DNA from: a bacterium
GTDB lineage: Bacteria; Pseudomonadota; Gammaproteobacteria; Burkholderiales; Burkholderiaceae_C
DNA: 64,000 nucleotides
Assembly (NCBI GenBank): GCA_030824555.1
Contig: JAVBXK010000054.1
Coordinates: 1 to 64,000 of the forward strand
Reading direction: 5' to 3'
Shown: positions 17,993 to 28,031 of the stretch, piece after piece
Position numbering within the stretch: position 1 is the first letter of the stretch
Layout: each line of letters starts with the position of its first letter
Notes under the pieces: generated by a model
What the model saw: the letters and a program-made list of their open reading frames with translations, nothing else
Databases searched by the model: none
What the model was told of the DNA's origin: nothing
Position numbers and translations under genes: made by a program

Positions 17993-19639
17993 ATGAGCCT
18001 GCTACACATTGCCCTGAAAGATTTCGTCATCGTCAAGACGCTCGATCTGGACCTTGAGACCGGGTTTACCGCGCTGACGGGTGAAACGGGTGCCGGCAAA
18101 TCCATTTTGGTGGACGCACTGCAGTTTGCATTGGGTGGTCGGGCCGATGCCGGGCTGATCAGAACCGGGCAGGCCAAAGCCGAGGTCACGGCTGAATTTC
18201 ATGTCACACCCGAGGTCAACCGCTGGTTGACCGACCAGGAACTCCACGCTGACGAGCCGACCATCCTGATTCGGCGCACGGTTGACCAGCAGGCTCGTGG
18301 GCGCGGGTGGATCAACGGCACAGCCGCGACCGCCACACAGTTGCGCGAGTTGGGAGGCATGCTGCTGGACATTCACGGCCAGCATGCCTGGCAAGCATTG
18401 ATGAAGCCTGACGCCACGCGTGCACTGCTGGACGGCTACGGGCGCATCGATACCGAGGCACTGATGCCCCTGTGGCGGGACTGGAAGTCCGCGCAGGACG
18501 CGTTGGAGCAGGCCCAGGCAAGTGCTACCCAAAACGAACAGACCCGGGAGCGGCTGGCATGGCAAATTGCCGAGCTGGAGAAGCTGGCGCCCGGCCCGAC
18601 GGAATGGGTTGACTTGCAAGCAGAACAGGCCCGGTTGGCCAACGTACATGGTCTGATGGACAGCGCTCAAACCGCTGCCGACAGCCTGATGGACGCAGAC
18701 GTGAACGCCGCTCGGCTGGTCAGCAAAGCAGCCCAGTCGCTGGCAGCCAGGGCCCACATCGAGCCACAATTCGAAGCTTGGTCACAGTCGCTGGAACAGG
18801 CTGCGGTGTTGATTGAAGATGCTGCCCGTGAGATGCACGGCTACATGCGCCGAACCGAAGCCGACCCCACCCGTCTGGCAGAAGTTGACCAGCGCATGGG
18901 CAGTTGGCTGGCACTGGCCAAACGCCACCACTGCAACGCCAACGACCTGCCTGCCCTGTTGCAGCAACAACGGCAACAGCTGGCCGACCTGGAAGCCAGT
19001 GCGGACCTGACAGCACTGGCGCAACGTGCGCAACGCGGTGAGGCCGCATTCATTGAAAAATCCAAACAAATATCGGCTTTAAGGCATATAACAAGTGAGA
19101 AGTTAGCTATCGAAATCACATATGGCATGCAACAACTCGGCATGGCCGGTGGACAGTTCGATGTGAAATTGAACCCGCTGGACACACCACAGAGTTTTGG
19201 CATAGAAACCATCGAATTCCTGGTAGCCGGGCATGCTGGCGTGGAGCCGCGTCCGGTGGCAAAAGTGGCATCCGGTGGCGAACTGTCACGCATTTCGCTG
19301 GCCATTGCGGTCACCACAAGCCAGTTGGGTGGGTGTCCGACTCTCATTTTCGACGAGGTCGATTCCGGTGTGGGTGGCGCGGTTGCCCACACGGTGGGCA
19401 AGCTCATGGCCCAGCTGGGCGACACACGCCAGGTACTGGCCGTGACACACTTGCCCCAAGTAGCCGCCTGCGCGCACCACCACGTGAAAGTCAGCAAATC
19501 AGACAAGGGGGACGGCGTGACCAGCGACGTCACCATCCTGCCAGCCACCGAACGCGTGCACGAAATTGCACGCATGCTGGGCGGCTCTGCCATCACGGCC
19601 ACCACACTTGCCCACGCACAGGAGATGCTCGCAACATGA
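17993..19639 (+). CDS. recN: DNA repair protein RecN
   Basis: 548 aa, the normal length for this SMC-like ATPase of double-strand break repair. The Walker A motif GETGAGKS is at 30-37, a central coiled coil follows, and the C-terminal half has the signature ASGGELSRI and Walker [13 protein letters not shown]. Its last four bases overlap the rapZ start (ATGA). A short AT-rich patch at 19065-19121 has base composition unlike the rest of the gene but keeps the frame and the usual length. Confidence 0.95.
   Translation: MSLLHIALKDFVIVKTLDLDLETGFTALTGETGAGKSILVDALQFALGGRADAGLIRTGQAKAEVTAEFHVTPEVNRWLTDQELHADEPTILIRRTVDQQARGRGWINGTAATATQLRELGGMLLDIHGQHAWQALMKPDATRALLDGYGRIDTEALMPLWRDWKSAQDALEQAQASATQNEQTRERLAWQIAELEKLAPGPTEWVDLQAEQARLANVHGLMDSAQTAADSLMDADVNAARLVSKAAQSLAARAHIEPQFEAWSQSLEQAAVLIEDAAREMHGYMRRTEADPTRLAEVDQRMGSWLALAKRHHCNANDLPALLQQQRQQLADLEASADLTALAQRAQRGEAAFIEKSKQISALRHITSEKLAIEITYGMQQLGMAGGQFDVKLNPLDTPQSFGIETIEFLVAGHAGVEPRPVAKVASGGELSRISLAIAVTTSQLGGCPTLIFDEVDSGVGGAVAHTVGKLMAQLGDTRQVLAVTHLPQVAACAHHHVKVSKSDKGDGVTSDVTILPATERVHEIARMLGGSAITATTLAHAQEMLAT
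19065..19121 (-). repeat. Possible dispersed repeat copy C inside recN
   Basis: Read on the minus strand: GATAGCTAAC, then a TTGTTATATG core, then AAAGCCGATA and a T-rich end, in the same order as the repeat consensus. It encodes about 19 codons of RecN without changing its length, so it could be chance or ancient conversion. Confidence 0.3.
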
Positions 19640-20496
19640 ACACGTTGGAACTGGTTCTGATCACCGGAATGTCGGGCTCTGGTAAGTCCGTTGCACTGGC
19701 GGCACTGGAAGATGCCGGTCACTACTGTGTCGACAACCTGCCCCCTGAATTGCTGGAGGCTTTCGTCGCCCTGCAAGCCGGTGGCCGTACTCGCAAGGTT
19801 GCCGTGGCGATTGATGCCCGCAGCAAAGCATCGCTGCCCGAACTACCCGCCTTACTGCACAAACTGACCACTGCCGGATTGGTGCTGACCTGCGTGTTCC
19901 TAGATGCCGCTGACGATGCCTTGGTCCGTCGATTCTCCGAAACACGCCGATCACACCCCCTTTCGACGCTGGTGGCAGGCGACCAGGACAGACATGCCTT
20001 GCTCGAAGCCATTCAGATCGAGCGTGAGCTGCTGTCAACACTGAAAGAGCAGGCACTGGTCATTGACACCACGCTGTTGAAGCCGGCGCGCCTGCTGAGC
20101 CAGATCAAGGACATGGTGGGTCAGGCACACCAGGGGCTGACCTTGGTGTTCGAGTCTTTCGCGTTCAAGCGCGGCCTGCCAATGGACGCGGATTTTGTGT
20201 TCGATGTCCGCATGCTGCCCAACCCCCACTACGACCCAGCGCTGCGCCACCTGACCGGGCGCGATGCGGCTGTGGCGGCGTTCCTGGCGCAGCAACCTGA
20301 AGTTCAGCGCATGCTGGACCACATTGGCGGGTTCCTGACCACCTGGCTGCCCGAGCTGCAAGCAGACCACCGCAGCTACGTGACAGTGGCCATCGGCTGC
20401 ACGGGTGGGCAGCACCGCTCGGTCTATCTGGTGGAAATGCTGACACAGGCGTTTGCCCAGCGCTGGCACGCCAGATCGCGACATCGCGAACTTTGA
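19636..20496 (+). CDS. rapZ: RNase adapter protein RapZ
   Basis: 286 aa. It binds nucleotide through the P-loop GMSGSGKS (11-18) and has VDNLPPELL and the C-terminal [14 protein letters not shown] motif. In E. coli, RapZ directs RNase E to the GlmZ small RNA and so controls glucosamine-6-phosphate synthase. The start used here overlaps the recN stop by 4 nt; longer in-frame starts lie inside recN. Neither hprK nor ptsN, frequent neighbours in other bacteria, is adjacent. The mutY gene converges 10 bp away. Confidence 0.94.
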   Translation: MNTLELVLITGMSGSGKSVALAALEDAGHYCVDNLPPELLEAFVALQAGGRTRKVAVAIDARSKASLPELPALLHKLTTAGLVLTCVFLDAADDALVRRFSETRRSHPLSTLVAGDQDRHALLEAIQIERELLSTLKEQALVIDTTLLKPARLLSQIKDMVGQAHQGLTLVFESFAFKRGLPMDADFVFDVRMLPNPHYDPALRHLTGRDAAVAAFLAQQPEVQRMLDHIGGFLTTWLPELQADHRSYVTVAIGCTGGQHRSVYLVEMLTQAFAQRWHARSRHREL

Positions 20497-20506
20497 CAGC
20501 GTGCCG

Positions 20507-21610
20507 CTACGGCCCCGTGCCGTACCTTTCAGCGGCGAGGCTCGACAGAATCCGGCTCACGGGCACGGGCACCCCCACCGATAGCGCATCGCCGGGTTGC
20601 ACCCACATGCCCGGCAGCAAATCGGCCGCACCCGATGACGGTTGCCAGTGTTGTGCAACGGTGACGTGCACAGGCTGAATCACCATGTCGAGATGCGTGA
20701 GCGCATGTACAAATGATGGCGCATCCACCACCGACGTTAACGGTGCCAGGCCAACGGCATCCAGCACGGCCTGTGGCGTGCGCGCGGATGGGAAGGCGTA
20801 CAACTCAGCCCAGATGCCCTTCGCAGGCCGCTGCTCCAACCACACGGTACCGTCTGGCCGCTTGGCCACCAACGTGACCCACACCTGTGTCTTGCGAACG
20901 AGCCGCCGGGTTTTGTGCGGCAGCACTGCTTGCTTACCCGAGGCTCGGGCAACACAAGCTTGGGTCAGCGGACACACATCGCAACGCGGCTGGTGACGCG
21001 TGCACACCGTGGCACCCAGATCCATCAGACCTTGTGTGTAGGCAGGCATGTCGGCAGCTTGGGCCGCACTTGGCAACAGCGCTTGCGCGTGGGCGTGCAA
21101 GGTGCGCTCGGCATCGCGTACAGACAAGTCGCCCTCGAAGCCCAGGTAGCGCGCCATGACCCGCTTGACGTTGCCATCAAAAATTGACACCGGCTGGCTG
21201 AAACAGAAAGCAGCCAATGCCGCCGCCGTCGAAGGCCCGATGCCCGGCAACGCCTCCAGCGCAGCCACATCAGAGGGGAACACGCCACCGTGGCGGGCCA
21301 TGACCAACTGCGCACAGCGATGCAAGTTGCGCGCCCGGCTGTAGTAACCCAAGCCGCTCCAGAGAAACAGCACATCGTCAATGGATGCAGCCGCCAGATC
21401 TGACACGGTAGGGAAACGCACCAGAAACCGCTCGAAATAGCCCAGCACCGTCACCACCTGCGTTTGCTGGAGCATGACCTCAGACAACCACACGCGGTAC
21501 GGATCGCGTGTGGCTTGCCAGGGCAACCCATGCCGTCCGTGGTCGCGCTGCCAAGCCACCACACGCTGAGAAAACGTAAATTCAATGCCCATGGGCGCGG
21601 ACACGTTCAT
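20507..21610 (-). CDS. mutY: A/G-specific adenine glycosylase
   Basis: 367 aa. It removes adenine opposite 8-oxoguanine. The catalytic Glu44 (WLSEVMLQQTQ), helix-hairpin-helix LPGIGPSTAAAL (121-132), Asp145 (SIFDGNVKRVMAR) and the 4Fe-4S cysteines 203, 210, 213 and 219 are all present, and a C-terminal NUDIX-like 8-oxoG recognition domain follows. The start overlaps the upstream dynamin-like gene by 4 nt (ATGA), so the two are translationally coupled. Confidence 0.95.
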   Translation of the reverse strand: MNVSAPMGIEFTFSQRVVAWQRDHGRHGLPWQATRDPYRVWLSEVMLQQTQVVTVLGYFERFLVRFPTVSDLAAASIDDVLFLWSGLGYYSRARNLHRCAQLVMARHGGVFPSDVAALEALPGIGPSTAAALAAFCFSQPVSIFDGNVKRVMARYLGFEGDLSVRDAERTLHAHAQALLPSAAQAADMPAYTQGLMDLGATVCTRHQPRCDVCPLTQACVARASGKQAVLPHKTRRLVRKTQVWVTLVAKRPDGTVWLEQRPAKGIWAELYAFPSARTPQAVLDAVGLAPLTSVVDAPSFVHALTHLDMVIQPVHVTVAQHWQPSSGAADLLPGMWVQPGDALSVGVPVPVSRILSSLAAERYGTGP

Positions 21611-23556
21611 GCAGACAGCGGCAGCGGTTGGGTGACGTGATCGCGGTTCATTTCCAACATGGCAGAGGTCATTTTTTCAAGCTGTGAGGCTTGCTGGTCA
21701 AAGGCGTCCACTTGCTGCGCCAGCTCGCTCATGCGAACGTCCAGATCGCCCGCAGCTTCCTGTATGCGCACCACAGCCTCCACCCGGCGGGCGTAGTTGC
21801 GGCGGCGGTCGCGCAACTGCGCATCAAGCTGGCCAGCGGCAGTCTTGTTCCACAGCTCCAGGTCATTGGCGGCTGACTCGTACACCACGCGCAACCGGCT
21901 GGCCAATGCGCGGCCCAAGCGCTCGCAGAACTCGGGCTGCGCCAGCTTGAAGGTATGCCCAAACCCAAGGTAACGCACATGGCTCTGCTCGATGTCAGAC
22001 AGGTCTTGCAGGTATTTATCAACGTCTGGCAAGGGTGGCACCTGAAGTGACAGGCCATATTCGGTGTTCAACTGGGTGAACGCTGTCATCAGCATGCGGC
22101 TGATTTCGTCGGCCAGCTTCTTGGCCTGCAGCAGCAAGTCACGCAAGCCGACGAAGGTCTGCTCGTAGGTTTTGCGGACACCCAGCTTCAAACCCGGCTC
22201 CTTGAGCCGCTCGGTCAGGCGCAAGACCTCGTGCTTGAACTTCGCATGCCCCAACACCTTGAACAACTCACGCAGCAGTTTCATGTGCACCGAGCGAACA
22301 GCCTGTATGCGCCCACCACCGCCCTCAAACTCGGCCTGCTCATGCTCGATGCGATGGCGCATGTGCTTGATGACCGACACATTTTTACCACGCAGGCTCT
22401 CAAGCTCTTGAATCTGCTCGGTGAGGTCACGCACGCGCGCATGCGTGGTTTGCCGCGTCTGCACCACCAAGCGAGTGAGCCCTTCGGTGACCGCATCGAC
22501 CAGCAGTTCACGCCGCTGACCAATGATGCCTTCGACCAACAGGTGCTCCAATGCGGGCAACTGGCTGGCTTGCAACAGCGCGTCGTCACCATGAATTTTG
22601 GCCACCAATCCTTTTTGGGCCGACACAGCGAGCACACGTGTCCGCTCGACACCCAGGATATTGGCTGAATTGACGACCTGGCGCTCGATCTGGGCGTTCA
22701 CCTGCTCGGGCGTGCTCAACTCATCCCACAGGGTGTCGATTTTGTTCAAAACAACCAGCCGTCCGGCTTCCGCCCCCTCCATCGGTGTCAGGTGTTCACG
22801 CCAGATGCGCAAATCGGACTGGGTGACCCCGGTATCAGCCCCCAAAATGAACACGATGGCATGTGCTTGCGGCAGCAGGCTCACCGTCAACTCGGGCTCG
22901 GCACCGATGGCATTCAACCCCGGCGTGTCGAGGATGACCAGCCCCTGCTTCAGTATCGGGTGTGCGATGTTGATGAGTGCATGGCGCCACCGTGGCACTT
23001 CCACGAGGCCATCGGCCCCCAGCATGCTCTTGTCGGCACCGCCTTCGTTCAACCAAAACCCCAATGCACTGGCCTGCTCGGGACTGACTCGCAGCACTTC
23101 GGCCACACGGGCCATCGAAGTCGCTAGGGTGGGGGCGTCCGACACGTCGAGTTCAATGGTCTCCCAGGCAGTTGGCTGGTCACGCCAGTCAGTCAGAGCC
23201 CTGGGTTGAAGGCGCGTTTCGATGGGCAACAAACGCAAGGTCGGTGGCTGGTCAGCGTCGTAACCAAGTTCGGTCGGGCACATGGTGGTGCGCCCCGCAC
23301 TGGCAGGCATGATGCGCTGCCCATAGCCCGAAAAAAACAACGCGTTGATCAGCTCGGACTTGCCGCGCGAGAACTCGGCCACGAAGGCAACCATCACCTT
23401 GTCTTCCTGCACCCGCCGCCGCAAAGCCTCGACCTGCTCGGCCACCACAGCGTCGAGCAAATCGTGTTGGGTCAACCAATCTGCCAGATGTTGCAGGTCG
23501 CGTGAAAACGCCCTGCGCCAGCGGCTGTGTTCATCAAAATTCTGATTGAAGCTCAT
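21607..23556 (-). CDS. Dynamin-like GTPase
   Basis: 649 aa from MSFNQNFDEHSRWRR. A GTPase domain occupies about the first 320 residues: G1 AEFSRGKSELIN, G3 LDTPGLNAIG, G4 NKIDTLWDE. Long helices with coiled-coil character follow. Bacterial dynamin-like proteins bind membranes; this family has no assigned function that I know of. An upstream extension to 23601 is possible but less likely. It sits directly upstream of mutY (4-nt overlap) and downstream of mutM on the same strand, a group otherwise devoted to 8-oxoguanine repair. Confidence 0.85.
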   Translation of the reverse strand: MSFNQNFDEHSRWRRAFSRDLQHLADWLTQHDLLDAVVAEQVEALRRRVQEDKVMVAFVAEFSRGKSELINALFFSGYGQRIMPASAGRTTMCPTELGYDADQPPTLRLLPIETRLQPRALTDWRDQPTAWETIELDVSDAPTLATSMARVAEVLRVSPEQASALGFWLNEGGADKSMLGADGLVEVPRWRHALINIAHPILKQGLVILDTPGLNAIGAEPELTVSLLPQAHAIVFILGADTGVTQSDLRIWREHLTPMEGAEAGRLVVLNKIDTLWDELSTPEQVNAQIERQVVNSANILGVERTRVLAVSAQKGLVAKIHGDDALLQASQLPALEHLLVEGIIGQRRELLVDAVTEGLTRLVVQTRQTTHARVRDLTEQIQELESLRGKNVSVIKHMRHRIEHEQAEFEGGGGRIQAVRSVHMKLLRELFKVLGHAKFKHEVLRLTERLKEPGLKLGVRKTYEQTFVGLRDLLLQAKKLADEISRMLMTAFTQLNTEYGLSLQVPPLPDVDKYLQDLSDIEQSHVRYLGFGHTFKLAQPEFCERLGRALASRLRVVYESAANDLELWNKTAAGQLDAQLRDRRRNYARRVEAVVRIQEAAGDLDVRMSELAQQVDAFDQQASQLEKMTSAMLEMNRDHVTQPLPLSA

Positions 23557-23657
23557 CGCAGAAGAAAAAAGGTGGTTGCCGCAAGGCATGGCGTATAGCA
23601 CCGGTCAATATACACGTGCGAACCCCTGTGCAGCCAAGTTGCCCCCGCGCACGGATG

Positions 23658-24473
23658 TCAGCCACGTTGACAGTTCGGGCAAAAATAGGATGACCGCTGA
23701 CCTTGGACCATCCGTTTGATAGGTGTACCGCAGACCGTACACGCCAGCCCTTCCCTGCCGTACACCTTGGCATGGGTCTGAAAATGCCCGGCGTCGCCAT
23801 TGGCATCGCTGAAATCGCGCAGGGTGGTGCCACCGGCTGCCACGGCTGCAGCAAGCACGGATTTGATCGCGCCGTGCAGGGTGCACAAGCGGTATCTGGC
23901 GACCTTGTCAGCCCGCGTTGCCGGGTGAATGCCAGCCAGAAACAGCACCTCGCATGCATAGATGTTGCCCACGCCGACCACCAATGCGCCGGCCAGCAAC
24001 ACCTGCTTGATGGGCGCCTGTTTGCCGCGCACGGCATTGACAAACGAAGCTTCGTCAAAATCGGCCGACAACGGCTCCACGCCCAGGCGTGACAGCAAGG
24101 TGGTTGCTGGCGGCTTATCCAGCCCCGGGGCGAACACCACGGCACCAAAACGCCTGGGGTCGTGCAACCGAAGCAGGCCGTGCGTGGTGACCAAGGTGAA
24201 ATGATCGTGCACACCCGCTGGCGGCAGCCCCTCCGCAAAGCGGATACTGCCCGACATGCCCAAATGCACCAGTAACACGCCCTCGTCAAGGTGAAACAGC
24301 AGGTACTTGCCACGCCGCCCCACACTGACCACTTGTCGGCCGACCAGACCTTGCGGGTCGGTCTGCAGGGGCCACCGCAAGGGTTTGCCCATGTGCACGG
24401 CCAGGATCAAACCGCCTGCAATGCGGTCTGCGACGCTTCGGCGCGCCACTTCAACTTCGGGCAGTTCTGGCAT
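23658..24473 (-). CDS. mutM: Formamidopyrimidine-DNA glycosylase
   Basis: 271 aa from [12 protein letters not shown]; the proline next to the initiator Met is the catalytic nucleophile, which fixes the start and excludes an upstream in-frame ATG (24518). It excises 8-oxoguanine and Fapy. A C-terminal zinc finger ([10 protein letters not shown], then YFCPNCQ) is intact. It is divergent from the TPR protein gene, with 127 bp of shared promoter region. Confidence 0.96.
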   Translation of the reverse strand: MPELPEVEVARRSVADRIAGGLILAVHMGKPLRWPLQTDPQGLVGRQVVSVGRRGKYLLFHLDEGVLLVHLGMSGSIRFAEGLPPAGVHDHFTLVTTHGLLRLHDPRRFGAVVFAPGLDKPPATTLLSRLGVEPLSADFDEASFVNAVRGKQAPIKQVLLAGALVVGVGNIYACEVLFLAGIHPATRADKVARYRLCTLHGAIKSVLAAAVAAGGTTLRDFSDANGDAGHFQTHAKVYGREGLACTVCGTPIKRMVQGQRSSYFCPNCQRG

Positions 24474-24600
24474 GTTCAGGCAACCAACTGGTGTCTGTGA
24501 AGGGATACATCCGTTCAATTATCATGATCTGATGACCACGCAGTGCTGCACACGCCCTCTTCACACCCCACCATCACGGCACACAGCATTGACCCATTCA

Positions 24601-26394
24601 ATGCGACAACGTATCGGGTTTCGCGCGGATGCGCGCCTCATCGCCAGTTTGATGCTGCCCCTGGCGTTCGCCACCCCAGCCGTTTGGGCGCAACTGCGGA
24701 CCCCATCGCCAACAGTCCAAGTCATATCGGTTCACAAGGTCCACCCCGCTGCCTCCAGCGCGGAAATCATGTACCTGGTGATGCTGGGGGAAATGCAGGT
24801 CAAAGCAGGCGAAGCCGGTGTGGGTTACGCCTTGATACTGGAAGCAGCCCGCAAGTCTGACGATCCTGAGTTATTCCGTCGCGCGGTGAACATTGCGCTG
24901 GAGTCCCGCTCCGGCAGTGCTGCCGTGGATGCGGCCCAGGCCTGGGCCAGTGCACTGCCCACGTCGGCTGAACCGCACCGGGTGCTGATACAGATGCTGA
25001 TCGGCATGGACCGCATCGAAGACACCGCTGGCAGCCTGGAAAAAATGCTGGCACTCACACCTGCCAGCGAGCGCAACGAATTGCTCGACCTCGTGGGCCA
25101 GGTCTATGCCCGCGCAAAAGACCCTGCGCTGGCCGCAACGGTGGTATCCGCCAAACTGCGGCCCTGGGTGGCCGATACCGCCACGGCAAGCAGCGCCCAC
25201 GCTGCGGTGGCGCGGGTGCAATTTGCGGCGAACATGCCTGCGCAATCACGTGCATCGCTGTCTGAAGCGCTGACCCACCCACCCACCACACCTGCAGCAG
25301 GCGTGCTGGCTGCCGATTGGCTTGATCAGGCTCCGCCTGCAAATGAAGCCGCTTTGCGTCAGTACATTGACCGCTATCCCGAGCTGTACCTGGTGCGCAT
25401 GGCCTATGCACGTTATCTGTTGCGTGCCAGCCGCTGGCAAGACAGTGAGGTGCAGTTGCTGCGCCTGACGTCGTCGCCACAAGCCAATTTGCCCGAAGCG
25501 TGGTTGATTCTGGGTGCATTGCAACTCCAACTGGACCGACCTGGAGAGGCCGAAATCAGCTTCAAGACATTCCTGTCACACTCCGAACACAGCACGGGGA
25601 CAAACGCTGCGCCAGACACGCACGCACGCGGCAAAACACAGGCCTACCTGTCCCTCGCCCACATCGCGGAAAGAGCCCAGCGCATGGACGAGGCGCGGGC
25701 CTGGTTAGACCGCGTAGACACCACTGACGATGCAGTACGCATCCAGGCTCTGCGCGCTTCGCTGCTGGCGCGTGAAGGCAAATTGCAAGAAGCCCGCGCG
25801 CTGATCCAAGCCACGCCAGAACGCCTGCCCGGCGATGCGCTGGCAAAACTGAAGGCAGAAGCGCAATTGCTGAAAGAAGCAGCCCAGACAGCCGATGCCT
25901 ATGCCGTGTTGAACCAGGCATCGGCACGGGCACCGGACGACCTTGATCTGGTCTACGAACGCGCCATGCTGGCAGAAAAACTCGGCCACACCGCCGAGAT
26001 GGAGAAACTGCTGCGCGGCATCATTCAGGCCCAACCGGACAACCACAACGCCCTCAACGCGTTGGGCTATGCACTGGCAGACAGGAACGACAGACTGCCC
26101 GAAGCCAAGGCACTCATTGACAAAGCACTGTCTCTCGCCCCCAATGATCCGTTCATCACCGACAGCCTGGGCTGGGTCCTGTTCCGCATGGGCAACGCGC
26201 CGAAAGCAGTGGAGGTGCTCAGGAAAGCATTCGAAACCCGTCAGGATGTGGAGATTGCCGTTCACCTGGGCGAGGTGCTCTGGTCACTGGGTGACAAAGA
26301 TGCTGCCATGGACTTTTTCAGGCTGGCGCGCACCATGCAACCCGACAACGAGCTGTTGAAATCAACCCTCTTGCGCCTGCAAGTCAAGCTGTGA
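24601..26394 (+). CDS. Exported TPR-repeat protein
   Basis: 597 aa from MRQRIGFRADARLIASLMLP, which gives a Sec signal peptide ending near AVWAQ; upstream in-frame starts only add low-quality sequence. The mature protein is alpha-helical with tetratricopeptide repeats, clearest in the C-terminal third (NALNALGYALADRNDRLPEA; PFITDSLGWVLFRMGNAPKA). It is periplasmic or outer-membrane associated by inference. It overlaps lolB by 4 nt; TPR protein - lolB - ispE is a conserved order in Burkholderiales, which suggests an envelope role, otherwise undefined. Confidence 0.88.
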   Translation: MRQRIGFRADARLIASLMLPLAFATPAVWAQLRTPSPTVQVISVHKVHPAASSAEIMYLVMLGEMQVKAGEAGVGYALILEAARKSDDPELFRRAVNIALESRSGSAAVDAAQAWASALPTSAEPHRVLIQMLIGMDRIEDTAGSLEKMLALTPASERNELLDLVGQVYARAKDPALAATVVSAKLRPWVADTATASSAHAAVARVQFAANMPAQSRASLSEALTHPPTTPAAGVLAADWLDQAPPANEAALRQYIDRYPELYLVRMAYARYLLRASRWQDSEVQLLRLTSSPQANLPEAWLILGALQLQLDRPGEAEISFKTFLSHSEHSTGTNAAPDTHARGKTQAYLSLAHIAERAQRMDEARAWLDRVDTTDDAVRIQALRASLLAREGKLQEARALIQATPERLPGDALAKLKAEAQLLKEAAQTADAYAVLNQASARAPDDLDLVYERAMLAEKLGHTAEMEKLLRGIIQAQPDNHNALNALGYALADRNDRLPEAKALIDKALSLAPNDPFITDSLGWVLFRMGNAPKAVEVLRKAFETRQDVEIAVHLGEVLWSLGDKDAAMDFFRLARTMQPDNELLKSTLLRLQVKL

Positions 26395-26918
26395 ATACCC
26401 TGCGTGCAACCCGTTGGCTGCTGTGGGCAACGGGTGTTTTCTTATCTTTTTTCATAGCATCTTGCGCAAGCTATCAAAGCGCTGAAGCCCTGAAAAATAT
26501 AAATAATGATTTCTGGTCCGGACGGATCAGCGTGCGTACCACCGGGCAAGCCTTGAAGGCTCCTCAGCAGTTTTCAGCCTCGTTTGTCCTGACCGGCTCG
26601 GCCACTGAGGGTGAGCTGACGCTGGGCACACCGCTGGGTACCACCCTGGCCAAAGCACATTGGGCACCGGGTGTAGCCGAACTGCTTCAGGGAGACAACA
26701 CACTCACATATGCCAGCATGGACGAGTTGACCGCCGCACTGACTGGCGAGCCCCTGCCACTGGTGGCCCTGTTCGGCTGGCTTCAGGGCGAGGTGAACAC
26801 GGTCAACGGCTGGGTGCCCAACCTGTCGCAATGGCCACAGGGACGCATCAGCGCCAGCCGACAAGCGTTGGCGGGCAACACCGACATCCGCGTCGTGCTG
26901 GACCGTCCAGACAACTGA
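26391..26918 (+). CDS. lolB: Outer membrane lipoprotein receptor LolB
   Basis: 175 aa. Signal peptide with lipobox FIASC; Cys25 is the acylated residue. It accepts lipoproteins from LolA and inserts them in the outer membrane. The family is recognised from WSGRISVRT, FVLTGSATEGELTL and the gene order before ispE. GTG start, overlapping the TPR gene's stop as GTGA. The segment 26450-26506, coding for the end of the signal peptide, the lipobox and the first mature residues, is a copy of the AT-rich dispersed repeat. Confidence 0.9.
   Translation: MNTLRATRWLLWATGVFLSFFIASCASYQSAEALKNINNDFWSGRISVRTTGQALKAPQQFSASFVLTGSATEGELTLGTPLGTTLAKAHWAPGVAELLQGDNTLTYASMDELTAALTGEPLPLVALFGWLQGEVNTVNGWVPNLSQWPQGRISASRQALAGNTDIRVVLDRPDN
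26450..26506 (+). repeat. Dispersed repeat copy D inside lolB
   Basis: It starts TTTTTTCATAGCATCTTGCG, continues CAAGCTATCAAAGCGCTGAA and GCCCTGAAAAATATAAA. The order CATAGC - GC core - AAAGCGCT - GCC - A/T-rich end matches the intergenic copies E and G. It is in frame and encodes residues around the LolB lipobox. Confidence 0.5.
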
Positions 26919-26942
26919 ACACCCCACCGAACGCCAGACCTC

Positions 26943-27806
26943 ATGCAAGCGCTGTACGACGTGCCCGCACCGGCCAAGATCAACCTGTTTTTGCACATCA
27001 CCGGACGGCGTGCAGACGGATATCACCTGATGCAATCGGTGTTCGTGCTGCTGGACTGGCACGACACGCTGCACTTCGAACGCCTGCAGACACCTGACAT
27101 TTCACGCATCGACCTGGGGCTGACGGCACTGACCGATGCCCTGCCAGCCGAAGACCTGACGGTGCGGGCCGCGCGCCTGCTGCAACAGGCCACCGGGTGC
27201 ACACAGGGCGCGCGCATCAGCCTGGACAAACGCCTGCCATCACAAGCAGGCATGGGCGGCGGCTCATCGGATGCCGCGACCTGCCTGCTGGCGCTCAATC
27301 GCCTGTGGGGCACCGGGCTGTCGCGCGCAGCGCTGATGACGCTGGGTTTGCAACTGGGTGCAGACGTACCTTTTTTCCTGTTTGGCGACAACGCCTGGGC
27401 CGAAGGCATTGGGGAAGCGCTTCGACCCATTTCAGTGCCGCAGCAAAGCTACTGGATCGTCAAACCGCAGGCAGGCTTGCCCACGGCACGTATCTTCACT
27501 GACGCCAATTTGAACCGTGACACAAAACCTGCTACAATCCAAGGCTTCGCTGAACACGCCGCATCCAGTCAAACCCTGTTTGGCCGGAATGACTTGCAAC
27601 CTGTTGCGCAGACGCATTGCCCTGAAATAGCGGCATGTATCGACTGGCTGAAAGACCAAGGTCTGAACGCCCGCATGACAGGCTCTGGCAGTGCCGTGTT
27701 CGCGCCGTCTGGTTCTGCAGCCAGTTTGCAACCCCAACCCAACGGTTGGCTGGTTCACAGCTGCAAAAGTCTGGCGGTGCACCCTTTGAAAAACTGGGCC
27801 TCGTGA
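26943..27806 (+). CDS. ispE: 4-(cytidine 5'-diphospho)-2-C-methyl-D-erythritol kinase
   Basis: 287 aa GHMP kinase of the non-mevalonate isoprenoid pathway. N-terminal PAPAKINLFLHITGRRADGYH and ATP-binding loop MGGGSSDAA (about 104-112) are diagnostic; the C-terminal MTGSGSAVFA segment is present. It follows lolB after 24 bp and precedes tRNA-Gln by 74 bp. Confidence 0.95.
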   Translation: MQALYDVPAPAKINLFLHITGRRADGYHLMQSVFVLLDWHDTLHFERLQTPDISRIDLGLTALTDALPAEDLTVRAARLLQQATGCTQGARISLDKRLPSQAGMGGGSSDAATCLLALNRLWGTGLSRAALMTLGLQLGADVPFFLFGDNAWAEGIGEALRPISVPQQSYWIVKPQAGLPTARIFTDANLNRDTKPATIQGFAEHAASSQTLFGRNDLQPVAQTHCPEIAACIDWLKDQGLNARMTGSGSAVFAPSGSAASLQPQPNGWLVHSCKSLAVHPLKNWAS

Positions 27807-27880
27807 AGAGGTAAACAGATTTTTCGACGATAATGCGAGACTGGTTTCGGTCAACAGCCTTTCGGCGCGTTGACCCGCGT

Positions 27881-27957
27881 AGGGGAGTCGCCAAGTTGGT
27901 AAAGGCACCGGATTTTGATTCCGGCATGCGAGGGTTCGAGTCCTTCCTCCCCTGCCA
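27881..27957 (+). tRNA. tRNA-Gln (TTG)
   Basis: 77 nt with encoded CCA. Acceptor AGGGGAG/CTCCCCT, anticodon stem CCGGA/TCCGG with loop TTTTGAT (anticodon TTG), T-arm GAGGGTTCGAGTCCTTC. The discriminator base is G. It stands between ispE and prs, its usual place in Burkholderiales. Confidence 0.95.
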
Positions 27958-27968
27958 AAATATTCATC

Positions 27969-28000
27969 AAAAAATCGCCGACTTTGTCGGCGATTTTCTT
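27969..28000 (+). terminator. Terminator after tRNA-Gln
   Basis: Hairpin AAAATCGCCGAC/GTCGGCGATTTT with a 3-nt loop and T-rich 3' side. It probably ends the ispE/tRNA transcript just before prs. Confidence 0.75.
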
Positions 28001-28031
28001 TGATCGGCTTACCGCCATCGCTGGAAAGTTC

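Noticed and set aside
24307-24600. N-terminal extension of the TPR protein
   Set aside because: It overlaps mutM in antisense and removes the signal peptide from the N-terminus.
27915-28031. N-terminal extension of prs
   Set aside because: It begins inside tRNA-Gln and crosses a terminator; the conserved start is at 28032.
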